Below, piece after piece: positions 55,306-64,000 of a stretch of 64,000 bases of DNA. Position numbers and translations under genes: made by a program. The stretch's first letter is position 1; each line of letters opens with the position of its first letter. This DNA comes from Halomonas sp. TD01 (GTDB lineage Bacteria > Pseudomonadota > Gammaproteobacteria > Pseudomonadales > Halomonadaceae): the NCBI RefSeq assembly GCF_923868895.1, contig NZ_OV350343.1:3658001-3722000 (forward strand), given 5' to 3'. Under the pieces are notes generated by a model. The model had not been told where the DNA came from and searched no databases. It saw nothing but the letters and a program-made list of their open reading frames with translations.

Positions 55306-55866
55306 CTACAGCGTGGCAGGAAAGTTGTTCAAACCTGACAAAAAAGCCTCTTTGGCCTCATTAAATGCAGCGGGGTCATGCTTAAATCGGCGTAGTATTA
55401 ACGCCTCATCAAGACTCAAGGTGGGCGTCAGGTCATTACTATGCTTAGCAGGATGTCGGGCGCCTAAACCAATGCGCTGCCCCTGTGCACCATCAAACCA
55501 GCGCTTAAACCCGCACTGCTGATAGAACGCTTCTTGGGTGGCATCATTTACCTCAACGCGCAGCGGGGCCTTAAGACTTAACTCGCTAATTAGACGCGCT
55601 TTAGCACCATCAACAAACTCGCAAGCGTGAGTTACCGTCATCCCCTCGCCAGCCTCATCCAACACCAGCAATGCTAGCGCCAGGGGTTTACCATCGCCAT
55701 CGACACCCGCTAACAAACGGGCTGCCTCTTGGTCAAACAACACATTTTTAGTGCCAGTAAAAATTACCAATGGCGTTAACCCAGCTTGCTGACCGTATAC
55801 CTTGGCACACAAGGTTGCCAAACACGCATTACGCGGGGCGCTCTGACTAATATGAACTACCTTCAT
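55306..55866 (-). CDS. GNAT-like acetyltransferase-fold protein
   Basis: A 186-residue soluble protein. V-L-F-D-Q-E-A-A-R-L-L-A-G-V near residue 42, then L-A-L-A-L-L-V-L-D, and F-Y-Q-Q-C-G-F-K-R-W-F near 113 have the order of GNAT strands beta 4-beta 5 and the final Y-x-x-x-G-F signature. The acetyl-CoA loop R-x-x-G-x-G/A is not evident, so activity is uncertain. The C-terminal 35 residues are a separate helical tail (F-K-H-D-P-A-A-F-N-E-A-K-E-A-F). Substrate unknown. Confidence 0.7.
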   Translation of the reverse strand: MKVVHISQSAPRNACLATLCAKVYGQQAGLTPLVIFTGTKNVLFDQEAARLLAGVDGDGKPLALALLVLDEAGEGMTVTHACEFVDGAKARLISELSLKAPLRVEVNDATQEAFYQQCGFKRWFDGAQGQRIGLGARHPAKHSNDLTPTLSLDEALILRRFKHDPAAFNEAKEAFLSGLNNFPATL

Positions 55867-56036
55867 TACGCTCTCTCATGAGAATTTAAAATCACATCAA
55901 CAACGGAAAAACTTTAAAAGTTCGCCAGCCTAGAGCAAAGCTTTCGCTAGCACCACCCTCTGCTCCCAAAGGAACTACACTCTAGTGGCAGAGTCGCACT
56001 AAGCGCGACTCGCTTATTTGTCGCTAAGGAGAGCCA

Positions 56037-56429
56037 ATGCCACAGTATATCGACGATCCCACGTTACCCAAGCCAAGTTTCCCAGGCAGCCACATGGTGA
56101 TCGATGATCACTATGTGTTTATTTCAGGGCTGACCGTTACTGATCTTTCTAACGGCAAAGCCACCCGTGGAGATGTCAAAGAAGAAACTCGCCTCGTCAT
56201 GCGCGAACTTGAACGCATGCTAGAGCAAGAAGGTGGCAGCCTAGCGGATATTGTACGGGTAGACATCCACCTTGCTGACTTAAGGCAGATCAATGCATTA
56301 GACAGTATCTACGCGGAGTTTTTTGAACCTGGACGCTACCCAGCACGCACCTGTACAGAGTCACCAAATATTTGCGGGGGTAGCACCGTCGAAATCACCT
56401 TGATGGCAAAGCGTCCACCGCAAGAATAA
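56037..56429 (+). CDS. RidA family protein (YjgF/YER057c/UK114)
   Basis: A 130-residue protein of the RidA superfamily, trimeric enzymes that hydrolyse reactive enamine/imine intermediates. The key arginine is in Y-P-A-R-T-C-T-E-S near residue 102. V-F-I-S-G-L-T is where archetypal RidA has S-G-Q, which suggests a subfamily other than the archetypal enzyme. AAGGAGAG lies before the ATG. It converges on cobQ with a 20-bp gap. Confidence 0.9.
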   Translation: MPQYIDDPTLPKPSFPGSHMVIDDHYVFISGLTVTDLSNGKATRGDVKEETRLVMRELERMLEQEGGSLADIVRVDIHLADLRQINALDSIYAEFFEPGRYPARTCTESPNICGGSTVEITLMAKRPPQE

Positions 56430-56449
56430 TCCTCAAGCATTCTGGGCGC

Positions 56450-57901
56450 TTAATGCGCCCTTACCATTGCCAAGATGGCCTCAATATCCAAGTGCGCTTC
56501 CAGCGTATCAGCCAGTCGCTCCAGCGCTTGCTCACGATGGGCGCGATAATCGACGGGTGTCGCACTTTCTAGGCCTAACTGAGTAAGCAGCGCTTGGCAG
56601 GCATCGGGGTGATCAAACAACCCATGCAGATAAGTCCCCATCACTTGGCCATCGATGCTGATAGCCCCATCCACGTGGCTACCTAAATCAAACAGCGGCC
56701 GATTGAGTGCAGCCCCGCTACTCACACCATTGTGAATTTCGTAACCCGTCACTGCCGCCTCTTGCCCTACCATGGTGCCACTGACATTACGCAACTGTTT
56801 GCCCGATACCATACGCGTGGCCATCTGCAATAGCCTCAAGCCTGCTACCTTTCCTGGCGCGCCTTCCAGGCCGTCTGGGTCATCAACCCACTCGCCCAGC
56901 ATTTGAAAACCACCGCAAATTCCCAGTACCTTTCCGCCGTAGCGCAGATGACGGACTATGGCGTCTCTCCAGCCCTGGCGTGTTAGCCATGCCAAATCGC
57001 TGGCGGTGCTTTTACTACCGGGCAATATAATCACATCAGCAGGTGGAATCGGTTGGTCTGGCCCTACAAAGGTTAGCGATACCTGGGGGTGTAAGCGCAG
57101 CGGGTCAAAATCCGTATGATTGCTGATACGAGGCAGCGCGGGAACAATGACCTTCAGGGTGTGATTGGCTTTTTCAGCGTGAACTAGGCCAATGCTATCT
57201 TCAGCGTCCAGCAGCAGGCCTTGCAGGTAAGGCAAGGTTCCCAGTACCGGCTTGCCGGTACGGGCCTCTAACCATTCAAGGCCTGGTTCAAGCAAGGCAA
57301 TATCACCCCGGAAGCGATTAACAATAAATCCTTTCGTGCGTGCCTGTTCGCTGTCGCTTACTAGTGCCAGCGTGCCTACAAGCTGAGCAAACACACCGCC
57401 ACGGTCAATATCACCCACTAACAATACCGGGCAGTCGGCAGCTTCGGCAAAGCCCATATTGGCGATATCGCCTTTACGCAGATTGATTTCCGCCGGGCTA
57501 CCCGCACCTTCAGCAATGATCACATCAAAGCGGTTTTCCAAGGCCTGCCACGCTGCCATGACGCTCTCTTTCGCCGTGTGCTTGAACGCATGGTAATCCA
57601 GTGCATCCATATGGCCATGCACCTTGCCGCGCAAAATCACCTGGGCACCACGATCAGTTTCCGGCTTTAACAGCACCGGGTTCATATCACTATGGGGAAC
57701 CACCCCTGCCGCCTGAGCTTGTAGCGCAGTGGAGCGGCCAATTTCACCGCCGTCGCTGGTGACCGCACTATTGAGTGCCATGTTTTGCGGTTTAAATGGC
57801 GCGACTGAGATACCACGGCGCTTTAACACGCGGCAAAGCCCGGCAACCACCGTGCTTTTTCCCGCATCCGAGGTGGTGCCCTGAATCATCAATGTGGTCA
57901 T
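56450..57901 (-). CDS. cobQ: Cobyric acid synthase
   Basis: A 483-residue enzyme that amidates four side chains of adenosylcobyrinate a,c-diamide in vitamin B12 synthesis. The N-terminal P-loop-like synthetase part begins [12 protein letters not shown]. The glutaminase domain has the cysteine in [11 protein letters not shown] and the histidine in T-Y-L-H-G-L-F. No other cob gene lies in the 6 kb to the window end or nearby, so it is isolated here. Confidence 0.96.
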   Translation of the reverse strand: MTTLMIQGTTSDAGKSTVVAGLCRVLKRRGISVAPFKPQNMALNSAVTSDGGEIGRSTALQAQAAGVVPHSDMNPVLLKPETDRGAQVILRGKVHGHMDALDYHAFKHTAKESVMAAWQALENRFDVIIAEGAGSPAEINLRKGDIANMGFAEAADCPVLLVGDIDRGGVFAQLVGTLALVSDSEQARTKGFIVNRFRGDIALLEPGLEWLEARTGKPVLGTLPYLQGLLLDAEDSIGLVHAEKANHTLKVIVPALPRISNHTDFDPLRLHPQVSLTFVGPDQPIPPADVIILPGSKSTASDLAWLTRQGWRDAIVRHLRYGGKVLGICGGFQMLGEWVDDPDGLEGAPGKVAGLRLLQMATRMVSGKQLRNVSGTMVGQEAAVTGYEIHNGVSSGAALNRPLFDLGSHVDGAISIDGQVMGTYLHGLFDHPDACQALLTQLGLESATPVDYRAHREQALERLADTLEAHLDIEAILAMVRAH

Positions 57902-57911
57902 AGTCTGCCAA

Positions 57912-60086
57912 TCACCAAGCGTAAGTGTAATTTACCATCGCAGCGGAATCGCTTGGAGCATTAGCATCATGGCCTGGTTCAAGCGTATGCAAGAGATTAA
58001 ATTGCCACAAGCTGCTGTCGCTAGTAGGGAATGTGTACCCCAGTTCGATATCCAGTTGACGTCCTGAAGGCTCAAGCGAGGCACTGCGAGTCTCGCGTAC
58101 GACGCTACCATCTAAGCGACGTCCTACTGGTACATCGAAGAGTGCATTTGCACTTGCGATTCGTAGTGGCTGGCGGAGGGTAAATGCAGCGCGTTCATCA
58201 GCACGCTGACCGCTCCCAGACCACTGTAAGCCCAGCGCCATTTGCTGCGCCCTTATATCATCGATACGGGTCAACAGCCCGCTGCCGACAGCGTTGCCTC
58301 GCCCCTGTTCAAACTCTGCAAAACCACTAAAGCCATTATTGAATGCTGCCTGTAAGCCAACGCCTGCAAACGCCATTTGGTTTTGCTCGCCCAACCCCAA
58401 GGCCCCGCTGCCACTGGCCCCCAACAGGCCTTGCTGCTCATCTAATTGGCCTACATAACCACTAACACTAAGGGCGGGTGACACCTGAAGTGCCAGTCCT
58501 ACGTCTGAACGGTTTGCACGGTAGTCGCTGTGACTTTCCGTGCTGTTTACACCACCGACCCAGTGGGAGGCCGTCAAGCTTAGCTGCTCGCCCAGCGGAT
58601 AACGGGTTTTTACACCATTGACTGACTCAAATGCCTGGGTCAATTCAGACCCTGCTTGAAAGGAGATCATCGGCATCATGGCCGACTCCATATAGCCACT
58701 CATGGGGTCAGGCTGGTCACCAGCAAAGCTAAATGCGCTCAACTGTACGTCACCAAAAGTACCGTCGAAACGACTACCCAAGACATCACCCATACTGTTA
58801 TTGCTAGACGTAAAACGGTAATTCCCCTGCTCGATGGATTGCGTCTGTTTCGCATAGGCAGATGCCTGAGACAGCTGCTCCATTTGATCACGGAGCTGTA
58901 TAGCACGCCGTGTGCGCGGCTGAGCATGCAAACCAAGGTTGAGTTGGTAATCTCGCCCGAGCGTATCGAATACCGCTACATTATCAAGCACACCAGACGC
59001 CGCTACCGCATTGCCATAAGCACCAGACAGCTGCATAAACGAACCATCCGCCGACTCGCCGCCTTCCGATATACGCTGGCTTTGGCTTACCACCAGCTCA
59101 CCTTCTGGTGCTAGTGCCGCATCGATATCTGCTTCGCCCTGGCCTAGATAAAAAGCACCGCAATTCAAGGTGCCTGTTTCGCCACAACTATTATGCCGGA
59201 ATAGCTCATTATCCTGTCGAGCGGTATCCAACAGTCGCTGGCTTGCTTCTCGGGCCGTCAGGTGAGGCCATTGAGCAACAATTCCCGCCGCGTACTCGGA
59301 GACACGCGCTGCAGAAATAGAAGTACCTTGAGCACCTTTCTGACGATTGGCATATTCAGCGCCTAACGTGCGCTCTTGTAGGCGATTATCGTCACCAGGA
59401 TAGCTACTGAGTGGATGAATCGAGCCATCTTCTGTCGTACCTACCGCAATGAGCATCATGCGATACAAATCGGGGTACCGATCATAAATAGCGTTGCCCT
59501 TGGTATCGATAGCGCTTCCACTGTTGCCAGCGCTAACCACATAAACAGCCCCTTTACCATCGTTGGCATTTACCACGCGTTGAAAAGACGCGGCAGATGA
59601 CACGCCATTAAATGAAAGCCGAGGGTCGCTGGCCTCCAAGCGACGGGAGAAACTTGCGTTTATAACTCGCGCGCCCCTTGCTGCAGCTTCACCAATGGCA
59701 TAATCAAGAGCGTTGTTTAAGGTAGCACCCTGGCTATCTTCTACTTTGAGCAGATCAAGGCGAGAGTTTCCCAACGTGCCCCCAGTAATCGTCGATGCCA
59801 CCGCATTACCGTGCCATTCATCAACACCGCTGACATTTGTCGTGTTGGTATAGATATCTAAGCTATCTATTACTCGCTCAGCGTTGGTAATAGTGGCGAT
59901 ATCAAAAGCGCTGTCAGCCACTGCAACACGAACCAGCCCAGGCTCGAGAGGGGCAGGACTTGCACGAGATGGCGAACCGCCTGAAGCGTGCTGGCCACCG
60001 CCACCGCCGCTTGAGCTACATCCTGATAAAGACAGCCCAATCGCTATCCCCACTGTCAGGAAGAGAGGCCGCTGTTTAGGCATCAT
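57912..60086 (-). CDS. Subtilisin-like (S8) lipoprotein protease with barrel-like C-terminus
   Basis: About 724 residues. The signal peptide ends in the lipobox L-S-G-C, followed by S-S-S-G-G-G-G-G. The S8 catalytic triad is visible: D in [10 protein letters not shown] in [11 protein letters not shown] in [10 protein letters not shown], with V-V-S-A-G-N-S-G for the oxyanion hole. Residues about 440-724 alternate polar and hydrophobic positions and end in Y-T-Y-A-W, like an autotransporter or outer-membrane barrel. The whole resembles NalP/SphB1-type lipidated protease autotransporters. The ATG at 60086 suits the AAAGG spacing better than GTG at 60092. Confidence 0.85.
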   Translation of the reverse strand: MMPKQRPLFLTVGIAIGLSLSGCSSSGGGGGQHASGGSPSRASPAPLEPGLVRVAVADSAFDIATITNAERVIDSLDIYTNTTNVSGVDEWHGNAVASTITGGTLGNSRLDLLKVEDSQGATLNNALDYAIGEAAARGARVINASFSRRLEASDPRLSFNGVSSAASFQRVVNANDGKGAVYVVSAGNSGSAIDTKGNAIYDRYPDLYRMMLIAVGTTEDGSIHPLSSYPGDDNRLQERTLGAEYANRQKGAQGTSISAARVSEYAAGIVAQWPHLTAREASQRLLDTARQDNELFRHNSCGETGTLNCGAFYLGQGEADIDAALAPEGELVVSQSQRISEGGESADGSFMQLSGAYGNAVAASGVLDNVAVFDTLGRDYQLNLGLHAQPRTRRAIQLRDQMEQLSQASAYAKQTQSIEQGNYRFTSSNNSMGDVLGSRFDGTFGDVQLSAFSFAGDQPDPMSGYMESAMMPMISFQAGSELTQAFESVNGVKTRYPLGEQLSLTASHWVGGVNSTESHSDYRANRSDVGLALQVSPALSVSGYVGQLDEQQGLLGASGSGALGLGEQNQMAFAGVGLQAAFNNGFSGFAEFEQGRGNAVGSGLLTRIDDIRAQQMALGLQWSGSGQRADERAAFTLRQPLRIASANALFDVPVGRRLDGSVVRETRSASLEPSGRQLDIELGYTFPTSDSSLWQFNLLHTLEPGHDANAPSDSAAMVNYTYAW

Positions 60087-60271
60087 GGCCACCTTTTATA
60101 TCAATATGAGGCTTTACGTACATGCCCCCTACAGGCGGTATACGAAAAGAGAAACTGCGTAGGCATTTAATACTGAGAGAACTCCGTACGCAAGGGATGG
60201 GGTTTCCAGCAGACAAGCATGCTAATTTCCGCTAGGGTAGCGCCTCACGCTGCCAAACGAATTCGTATTAG

Positions 60272-61192
60272 ATGCAAGAATTACTCAATAATATTGTCGC
60301 CGAACTAGCCCTTGAAACCGAACGAGGCAAAGTGGCCGACTACATTCCCCAGCTTGCCCATGTGGACCCCAGCCAATTCGCTATCAGTTTGGCCACGGTA
60401 GACGGCCAACGATTCTCTGCGGGCTGCGCCACCACGCCGTTCTCAATCCAGAGCATTTCCAAAGTTTTCACGCTAACCATTGCGCTGGGAAAATGGGGTG
60501 ACGGATTGTGGTCGAGGGTCGGGCGAGAGCCTTCTGGCGACCCGTTCAATTCAATTGTGCAGCTTGAGCACGAAAGCGGTAAACCGCGCAATCCGTTTAT
60601 TAATGCCGGGGCGATTGCAATTGTTGACGCCATCATGATGGGTCACGAGCCTAAAGAGACACTTGCGGAAATTCTTAGCTTTGTGCGCTACATCGCCGAC
60701 GATAACAGTATCTGTTTTGATCATCAGGTAGCGGCTTCCGAAATGCAGCACAAAGATCGCAACGCATCGCTGGCTCATTTTATGAAAGCCTTTGGCCGCC
60801 TGCGTCATGATGTCGACAAGGTGCTCGGCACCTACTTTCACCAGTGCGCGATTGCCATGAGCTGCGACCAACTTGCTCACGCCGGGCTGTTTTTGGCATC
60901 GGACGGTGTCAATCAACCGAGCGATTTACGCGTGGTATCGCCACAGCGAGCACGGCGGATTAATTCACTGATGATGATGTGCGGCCACTACGATGCGTCG
61001 GGGGAGTTCGCTTTCCGCGTCGGCTTACCTGGCAAAAGCGGCGTAGGCGGAGGAATTTTAGCTATTGCTCCTGGGCGTGGTTCGCTTGCCGTATGGTCAC
61101 CGGGGCTGGATAAATACGGCAATAGCCTACTGGGTACACGTGCGCTGGAAATGTTTGTCCAGGACACTGGCTGGTCGGTATTTGGACACTAA
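60272..61192 (+). CDS. glsA: Glutaminase
   Basis: A 306-residue serine-dependent glutaminase that converts glutamine to glutamate and ammonia. The catalytic S-x-x-K is in S-I-Q-S-I-S-K-V-F near residue 64. [10 protein letters not shown] near 105 and S-G-V-G-G-G-I-L-A near 258 are family signatures. Glutamate is a major compatible solute in halophiles, so a link to osmotic balance is possible. The ribosome site before the ATG is weak. It is divergent from the S8 protease gene. Confidence 0.96.
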   Translation: MQELLNNIVAELALETERGKVADYIPQLAHVDPSQFAISLATVDGQRFSAGCATTPFSIQSISKVFTLTIALGKWGDGLWSRVGREPSGDPFNSIVQLEHESGKPRNPFINAGAIAIVDAIMMGHEPKETLAEILSFVRYIADDNSICFDHQVAASEMQHKDRNASLAHFMKAFGRLRHDVDKVLGTYFHQCAIAMSCDQLAHAGLFLASDGVNQPSDLRVVSPQRARRINSLMMMCGHYDASGEFAFRVGLPGKSGVGGGILAIAPGRGSLAVWSPGLDKYGNSLLGTRALEMFVQDTGWSVFGH

Positions 61193-61199
61193 TTCAGGG

Positions 61200-62060
61200 T
61201 TAATGCGGCTCAAGCAAGGGGGAGTGCTGAGCCGCTTCCCACGCTTGCACCTGCTGCTTTGTTTCAATCCCCCAGCGATAGCCACCTAGCGCACCGCTTT
61301 GTTGGATTACCCGATGGCAAGGAATCCACAGTGCAATGGGGTTAGCACCCACCGCATTTCCGACTGCTCGAGATGATTTCGGCATGCCAAGTGCCTGGGC
61401 AATTTGCGAGTAGCTCGCCAACTGCCCTTCAGGAATAGTGAGCAGCGCGCGCCATACAGCAATCTGGAAATTAGTACCACTCACGTGGAGCGATAGCGTG
61501 GCAGGGGTCGCTTTTGTGGTCGTTTCTGCAGATGTTGTAAACAGTGCCTCTACCGCATAACGGGTGGCATCAGGGCGATGGCATAGCGTACTGCGTGGCC
61601 ACTGTTTTACGAGTTCTGCCAGCAACGCTTCCTGGCTGGTAGATGCCACAAAGGCCATCCGACAAATTCCTCTCGGCGTCATCGCCACCAATATCTCGCC
61701 GAAAGGTGTAGGGTGCACGCCATAGGCAATCTCAACCCCCTCCCCTTGGCGCTTAAATTCACCCGGCGTGACCGCTTCTAGCTGCACAAAGTGATCATAA
61801 AGCCGCGAGCCACCGCTTAGTCCTAGCGCATGCACGGTGTTGGTAAGACTTTCTGACGATGCGATCAGTTGTTTGCCCCGCTCCAAGGTCAGCGCCTGTA
61901 AAAAACGCTTAGGACTGATACCCGCATAACGACAAAACAGCCGCTGGAAATGGTAAGCACTCAAATGCACCTGCGCCGCCACTGTTTCCAAACTTGGCTG
62001 GCTGGCGGCATTGGCCACCATATAGGCCATCGCTTTTTCGATACGGGCATAGTCATTCAT
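61200..62060 (-). CDS. Ada-like AraC / O6-methylguanine-DNA methyltransferase
   Basis: A 286-residue protein that combines an AraC-type HTH (residues about 5-105: L-E-T-V-A-A-Q-V-H-L-S-A-Y-H-F-Q-R-L-F) with a methyltransferase domain carrying the suicide cysteine in I-P-C-H-R-V near 245. It lacks the N-terminal zinc domain of E. coli Ada, which senses methylphosphotriesters, so it is the short bifunctional form seen in many proteobacteria. The start at 62060 (M-N-D-Y-A-R-I-E) matches the family; the frame upstream to 62141 has no support. Confidence 0.92.
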   Translation of the reverse strand: MNDYARIEKAMAYMVANAASQPSLETVAAQVHLSAYHFQRLFCRYAGISPKRFLQALTLERGKQLIASSESLTNTVHALGLSGGSRLYDHFVQLEAVTPGEFKRQGEGVEIAYGVHPTPFGEILVAMTPRGICRMAFVASTSQEALLAELVKQWPRSTLCHRPDATRYAVEALFTTSAETTTKATPATLSLHVSGTNFQIAVWRALLTIPEGQLASYSQIAQALGMPKSSRAVGNAVGANPIALWIPCHRVIQQSGALGGYRWGIETKQQVQAWEAAQHSPLLEPH

Positions 62061-62253
62061 AAAGACGTTCTCATCGGAGCTAAACGAGGAAAAGCACAGA
62101 GCCGAAACATAAGGTTCATAACACAGAACAAGCGTAACCACCCCATGTCACTAGGCCTACCCGAATCTTGCGCAATATCGTGGCATCTCAATTTTGTTCA
62201 ATACACCTTTTACGCGTCATTCCAAACTCTTGGCTCTATTCAGGAGAATGACA

Positions 62254-62847
62254 ATGAGCGTTTCACTACTGTTACCGATGTCTGCATTTGCCCTTGCCGC
62301 ATCTATTTCCCCAGGCCCAGTCAACCTTATTTGCCTGAGTAGCGGCACCCACTACCCTATCGCCAAAGGGCTTATCTTCGTCACGGGTGCGACATTAGGG
62401 TTTCTGGCCCTTTTCCTGGCGATTGGAGCAGGGCTTTATTCACTGCTAAACGTAGTGCCATTACTGGAAGAAGTACTACGCTGGGCAGGGCTGCTTTTCT
62501 TACTTTACTTAAGCTACCAACTTTTCCAACATGATGGCTCGGTTCATGGCCAGGGCACAGACAAACCACCAGGTTTTATGACCGGCGCGATGATGCAGTG
62601 GCTAAATCCTAAGGCGTGGTTGGCGTCTGCCGCTGGCATCGGGGCTTACACCAGCAGTAGTGACCCCTATCAGCTATGGCTGTTCGCAGCTCTCTATCTA
62701 CCCATTTGTTGGTTGTCACTGGCAAGCTGGGTTTATGCAGGCGCTTTTCTTAGACGCTATATTCACCGTCCGTTCGTTCTGCTTACCATTAACCGCACGC
62801 TGGCTGCTGGCCTAGCTGCCAGCGCTATTTTCCTGCTGTTTGAGTAG
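62254..62847 (+). CDS. LysE-family exporter
   Basis: A 197-residue inner-membrane protein with about six hydrophobic segments. S-I-S-P-G-P-V-N-L is the first-helix signature of LysE/RhtB exporters, and W-L-N-P-K-A-W-L is the second conserved block. The ATG at 62254 has AGGAG 7 bases upstream. Its 3' end overlaps the end of the convergent AraC gene by 36 bp. Substrate not predictable. This is the second LysE-type gene in the window. Confidence 0.92.
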   Translation: MSVSLLLPMSAFALAASISPGPVNLICLSSGTHYPIAKGLIFVTGATLGFLALFLAIGAGLYSLLNVVPLLEEVLRWAGLLFLLYLSYQLFQHDGSVHGQGTDKPPGFMTGAMMQWLNPKAWLASAAGIGAYTSSSDPYQLWLFAALYLPICWLSLASWVYAGAFLRRYIHRPFVLLTINRTLAAGLAASAIFLLFE

Positions 62848-63741
62848 CGGATAGCGATACTGGTTGGGTGTTGCCGCCACTAACCGCTTAAATGTTCTCT
62901 GGAAGTGGGGTTGGTCGTTAAAGCCGGCTAATAAAGCCGCATTAACGATCGACTCCCCCTGCCTAAGCGCCCGCTGGCCAAGCTGAACACGGCGATTAAT
63001 CAGATAAGCATGAGGGGTAAGCCCATAGTGCTGCTTAAACGCACGGATAAGATGACCAGCGCTATAGCCGGTTAACTGACATAGCGTTTCCAATGACACA
63101 TCAAAAGCCGCATTCACGTCACAATAGGCAGCCGCAGCCTGCAAGCCATCCGGCGGCTGCGGCCTAGAGACGGTTGTCTCGTGCGCTAATGCCAGCATCA
63201 ATGCGGTAAGAAACCCGGTAACCGACGCGTGCTTCATAGAGAGAGTGCATTGCTTATCCAATAAACAAGCCGCCATTTCACAATAGTGGGCATACAGCGC
63301 TGGCTGTGAGACCACCGCCGTATCAATATCACTCCAGGTTGGGGAACCAAGCGTGCCTATTTGATAGCGTAAATCCGCTAGCCATTGTGCATCCACATAG
63401 AGCATCAAATATGCCCAAGGTTCGTTCTCGATGGGGTTACAGGCATGCACCCAGTCAGGGTTCATCATAACCAAGTCACCGGCGCTAATCGGGTAAGTCG
63501 ATTCCCGATAGAAAAACGTACTGCTGCCTGACGTAATAGCCCCTACCGACCAGTGAACATGGCTATGAGGGGCGTAGCACACTTGCCTCGCATCACTGAT
63601 TTTACGCAGTTCGACATAAGGCAGCCGTGAGTCGCGCCAAAAAACAGGCGGCGACCCAACACGTGGAGACCCAGCCTGTAGAGACCCAGCCTGTAGAGAC
63701 TTAGCATGTAAAGACTTAGCACTTGGAGACTTATGGCTCAT
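62812..63741 (-). CDS. AraC-family regulator with repetitive N-terminus
   Basis: A 309-residue regulator. A cupin-like sensing domain spans about 50-165 (H-S-H-V-H-W-S-V-G-A-I, P-I-S-A-G-D-L-V-M-M-N-P-D-W-V-H), and the two AraC helix-turn-helix motifs are at about 205-300 (L-C-Q-L-T-G-Y-S-A-G-H-L-I-R-A-F-K, A-L-L-A-G-F-N-D-Q-P-H-F-Q-R-T-F). The first 30 residues are built from a repeated S-L-x-A-G/K pentapeptide that comes from a 15-bp tandem repeat in the DNA. This segment is not part of the usual family start. The convergent LysE gene is a plausible target. Confidence 0.9.
   Translation of the reverse strand: MSHKSPSAKSLHAKSLQAGSLQAGSPRVGSPPVFWRDSRLPYVELRKISDARQVCYAPHSHVHWSVGAITSGSSTFFYRESTYPISAGDLVMMNPDWVHACNPIENEPWAYLMLYVDAQWLADLRYQIGTLGSPTWSDIDTAVVSQPALYAHYCEMAACLLDKQCTLSMKHASVTGFLTALMLALAHETTVSRPQPPDGLQAAAAYCDVNAAFDVSLETLCQLTGYSAGHLIRAFKQHYGLTPHAYLINRRVQLGQRALRQGESIVNAALLAGFNDQPHFQRTFKRLVAATPNQYRYPLLKQQENSAGS
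63651..63740. repeat. Tandem 15-bp repeat at the start of the AraC gene
   Basis: Six units of 15 bp: 63651-63665, 63666-63680, 63681-63695, 63696-63710, 63711-63725, 63726-63740. The pattern is GAGACCCAGCCTGTA, exact in units two and three and diverging towards both ends. The length keeps the reading frame, so copy number could change without breaking the gene. Confidence 0.85.
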
Positions 63742-63896
63742 CTTCTGCTCGCATCATCAAAAAATAGCGAATAGCCTGATGGCTTGGCCTACGCTAGACA
63801 ATAGCACAACGCACGCACAGTATGGGCCGCCAGACAAGCTCTATATAAGCCAGATTGCGTAGGAATTCGCAATGCCATAAACGTCAGGAGGACACC

Positions 63897-64000
63897 ATGG
63901 CCAATCGAATGAATAACCCAGATCATCGTGATGTGATTACCCTTTTCGCCCGAATGGGCTACGCTTCTCGCGGCATCGTTTATGTATTAGTGGGAGGCCT
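63897..64000 (+). CDS. DUF1206 membrane protein, 3' end outside window
   Basis: The first 34 codons of a gene cut by the window edge. After a short polar start, F-A-R-M-G-Y-A-S-R-G-I-V-Y-V-L-V-G-G matches the DUF1206 repeat, a small membrane module usually present in three copies. AGGAGG lies 6 bases before the ATG. Function of the family is unknown. Confidence 0.82.
   Translation, partial: MANRMNNPDHRDVITLFARMGYASRGIVYVLVGG

Overview
The window looks like the chromosome of a halophilic gammaproteobacterium of the Halomonas/Vreelandella group. The basis is protein style (acidic, closest by eye to Halomonadaceae versions), the conserved housekeeping run proA-nadD-rsfS-rlmH-mrdA-rodA-mltB-rlpA-dacA-ybeD-lipB with lipA facing it, and a topA/DUF6586 pair. 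This assignment comes from recognition of sequences; no database was searched. No rRNA, tRNA, CRISPR array, integrase or insertion sequence was seen.

Layout. 1-2.1 kb: two L,D-transpeptidases on either side of a small Lpp-like lipoprotein ending in lysine, which suggests an envelope-anchoring module. 2.2-5.8 kb: topA with two small downstream genes. 6.1-9.8 kb: a PhaC-like DUF3141 hydrolase and a divergent LysR regulator. 10-21.7 kb: lipoate synthesis, cell elongation and peptidoglycan maintenance, ribosome-associated factors, NAD and proline synthesis. 21.9-27.8 kb: two adjacent membrane proteins with degenerate GGDEF domains, a DedA-PAP2 fusion, a LysE exporter, ubiX and mpl. 28-36.9 kb: a thioredoxin-fold protein, then a complete Dpp/Opp-type peptide ABC transporter with a LysR regulator and a PepQ-like dipeptidase, which together make a peptide uptake and hydrolysis unit. 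36.9-39.7 kb: OmpW and an Hpt-REC-REC-GGDEF response regulator.

39.7-47.1 kb is the accessory region and the most interesting part. Remnants of a GAF-domain gene and a receiver-domain gene, both with in-frame stops, are followed by a six-gene operon. It encodes three paralogous proteins resembling the TULIP-fold P47/OrfX proteins of clostridial toxin loci, two tandem PixA/AidA-type inclusion-body proteins and a small unrecognised protein. Nearly every gene has a strong AAGGAG-type ribosome binding site, none of the products has a signal peptide, and a lux-box-like palindrome lies upstream.

47.2-52.4 kb: a flavin monooxygenase and zinc alcohol dehydrogenase operon with a near-perfect sigma-54 promoter, divergent from an AcoR-type sigma-54 activator. 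52.5-64 kb: a MoxR ATPase/VWA pair, cytochrome b561, a GNAT-like protein, RidA, CobQ, a NalP-like subtilase lipoprotein with a barrel-like C-terminus, glutaminase, an Ada-like methyltransferase, a second LysE exporter, an AraC regulator with a 15-bp repeat at its start, and the beginning of a DUF1206 gene cut by the window edge.
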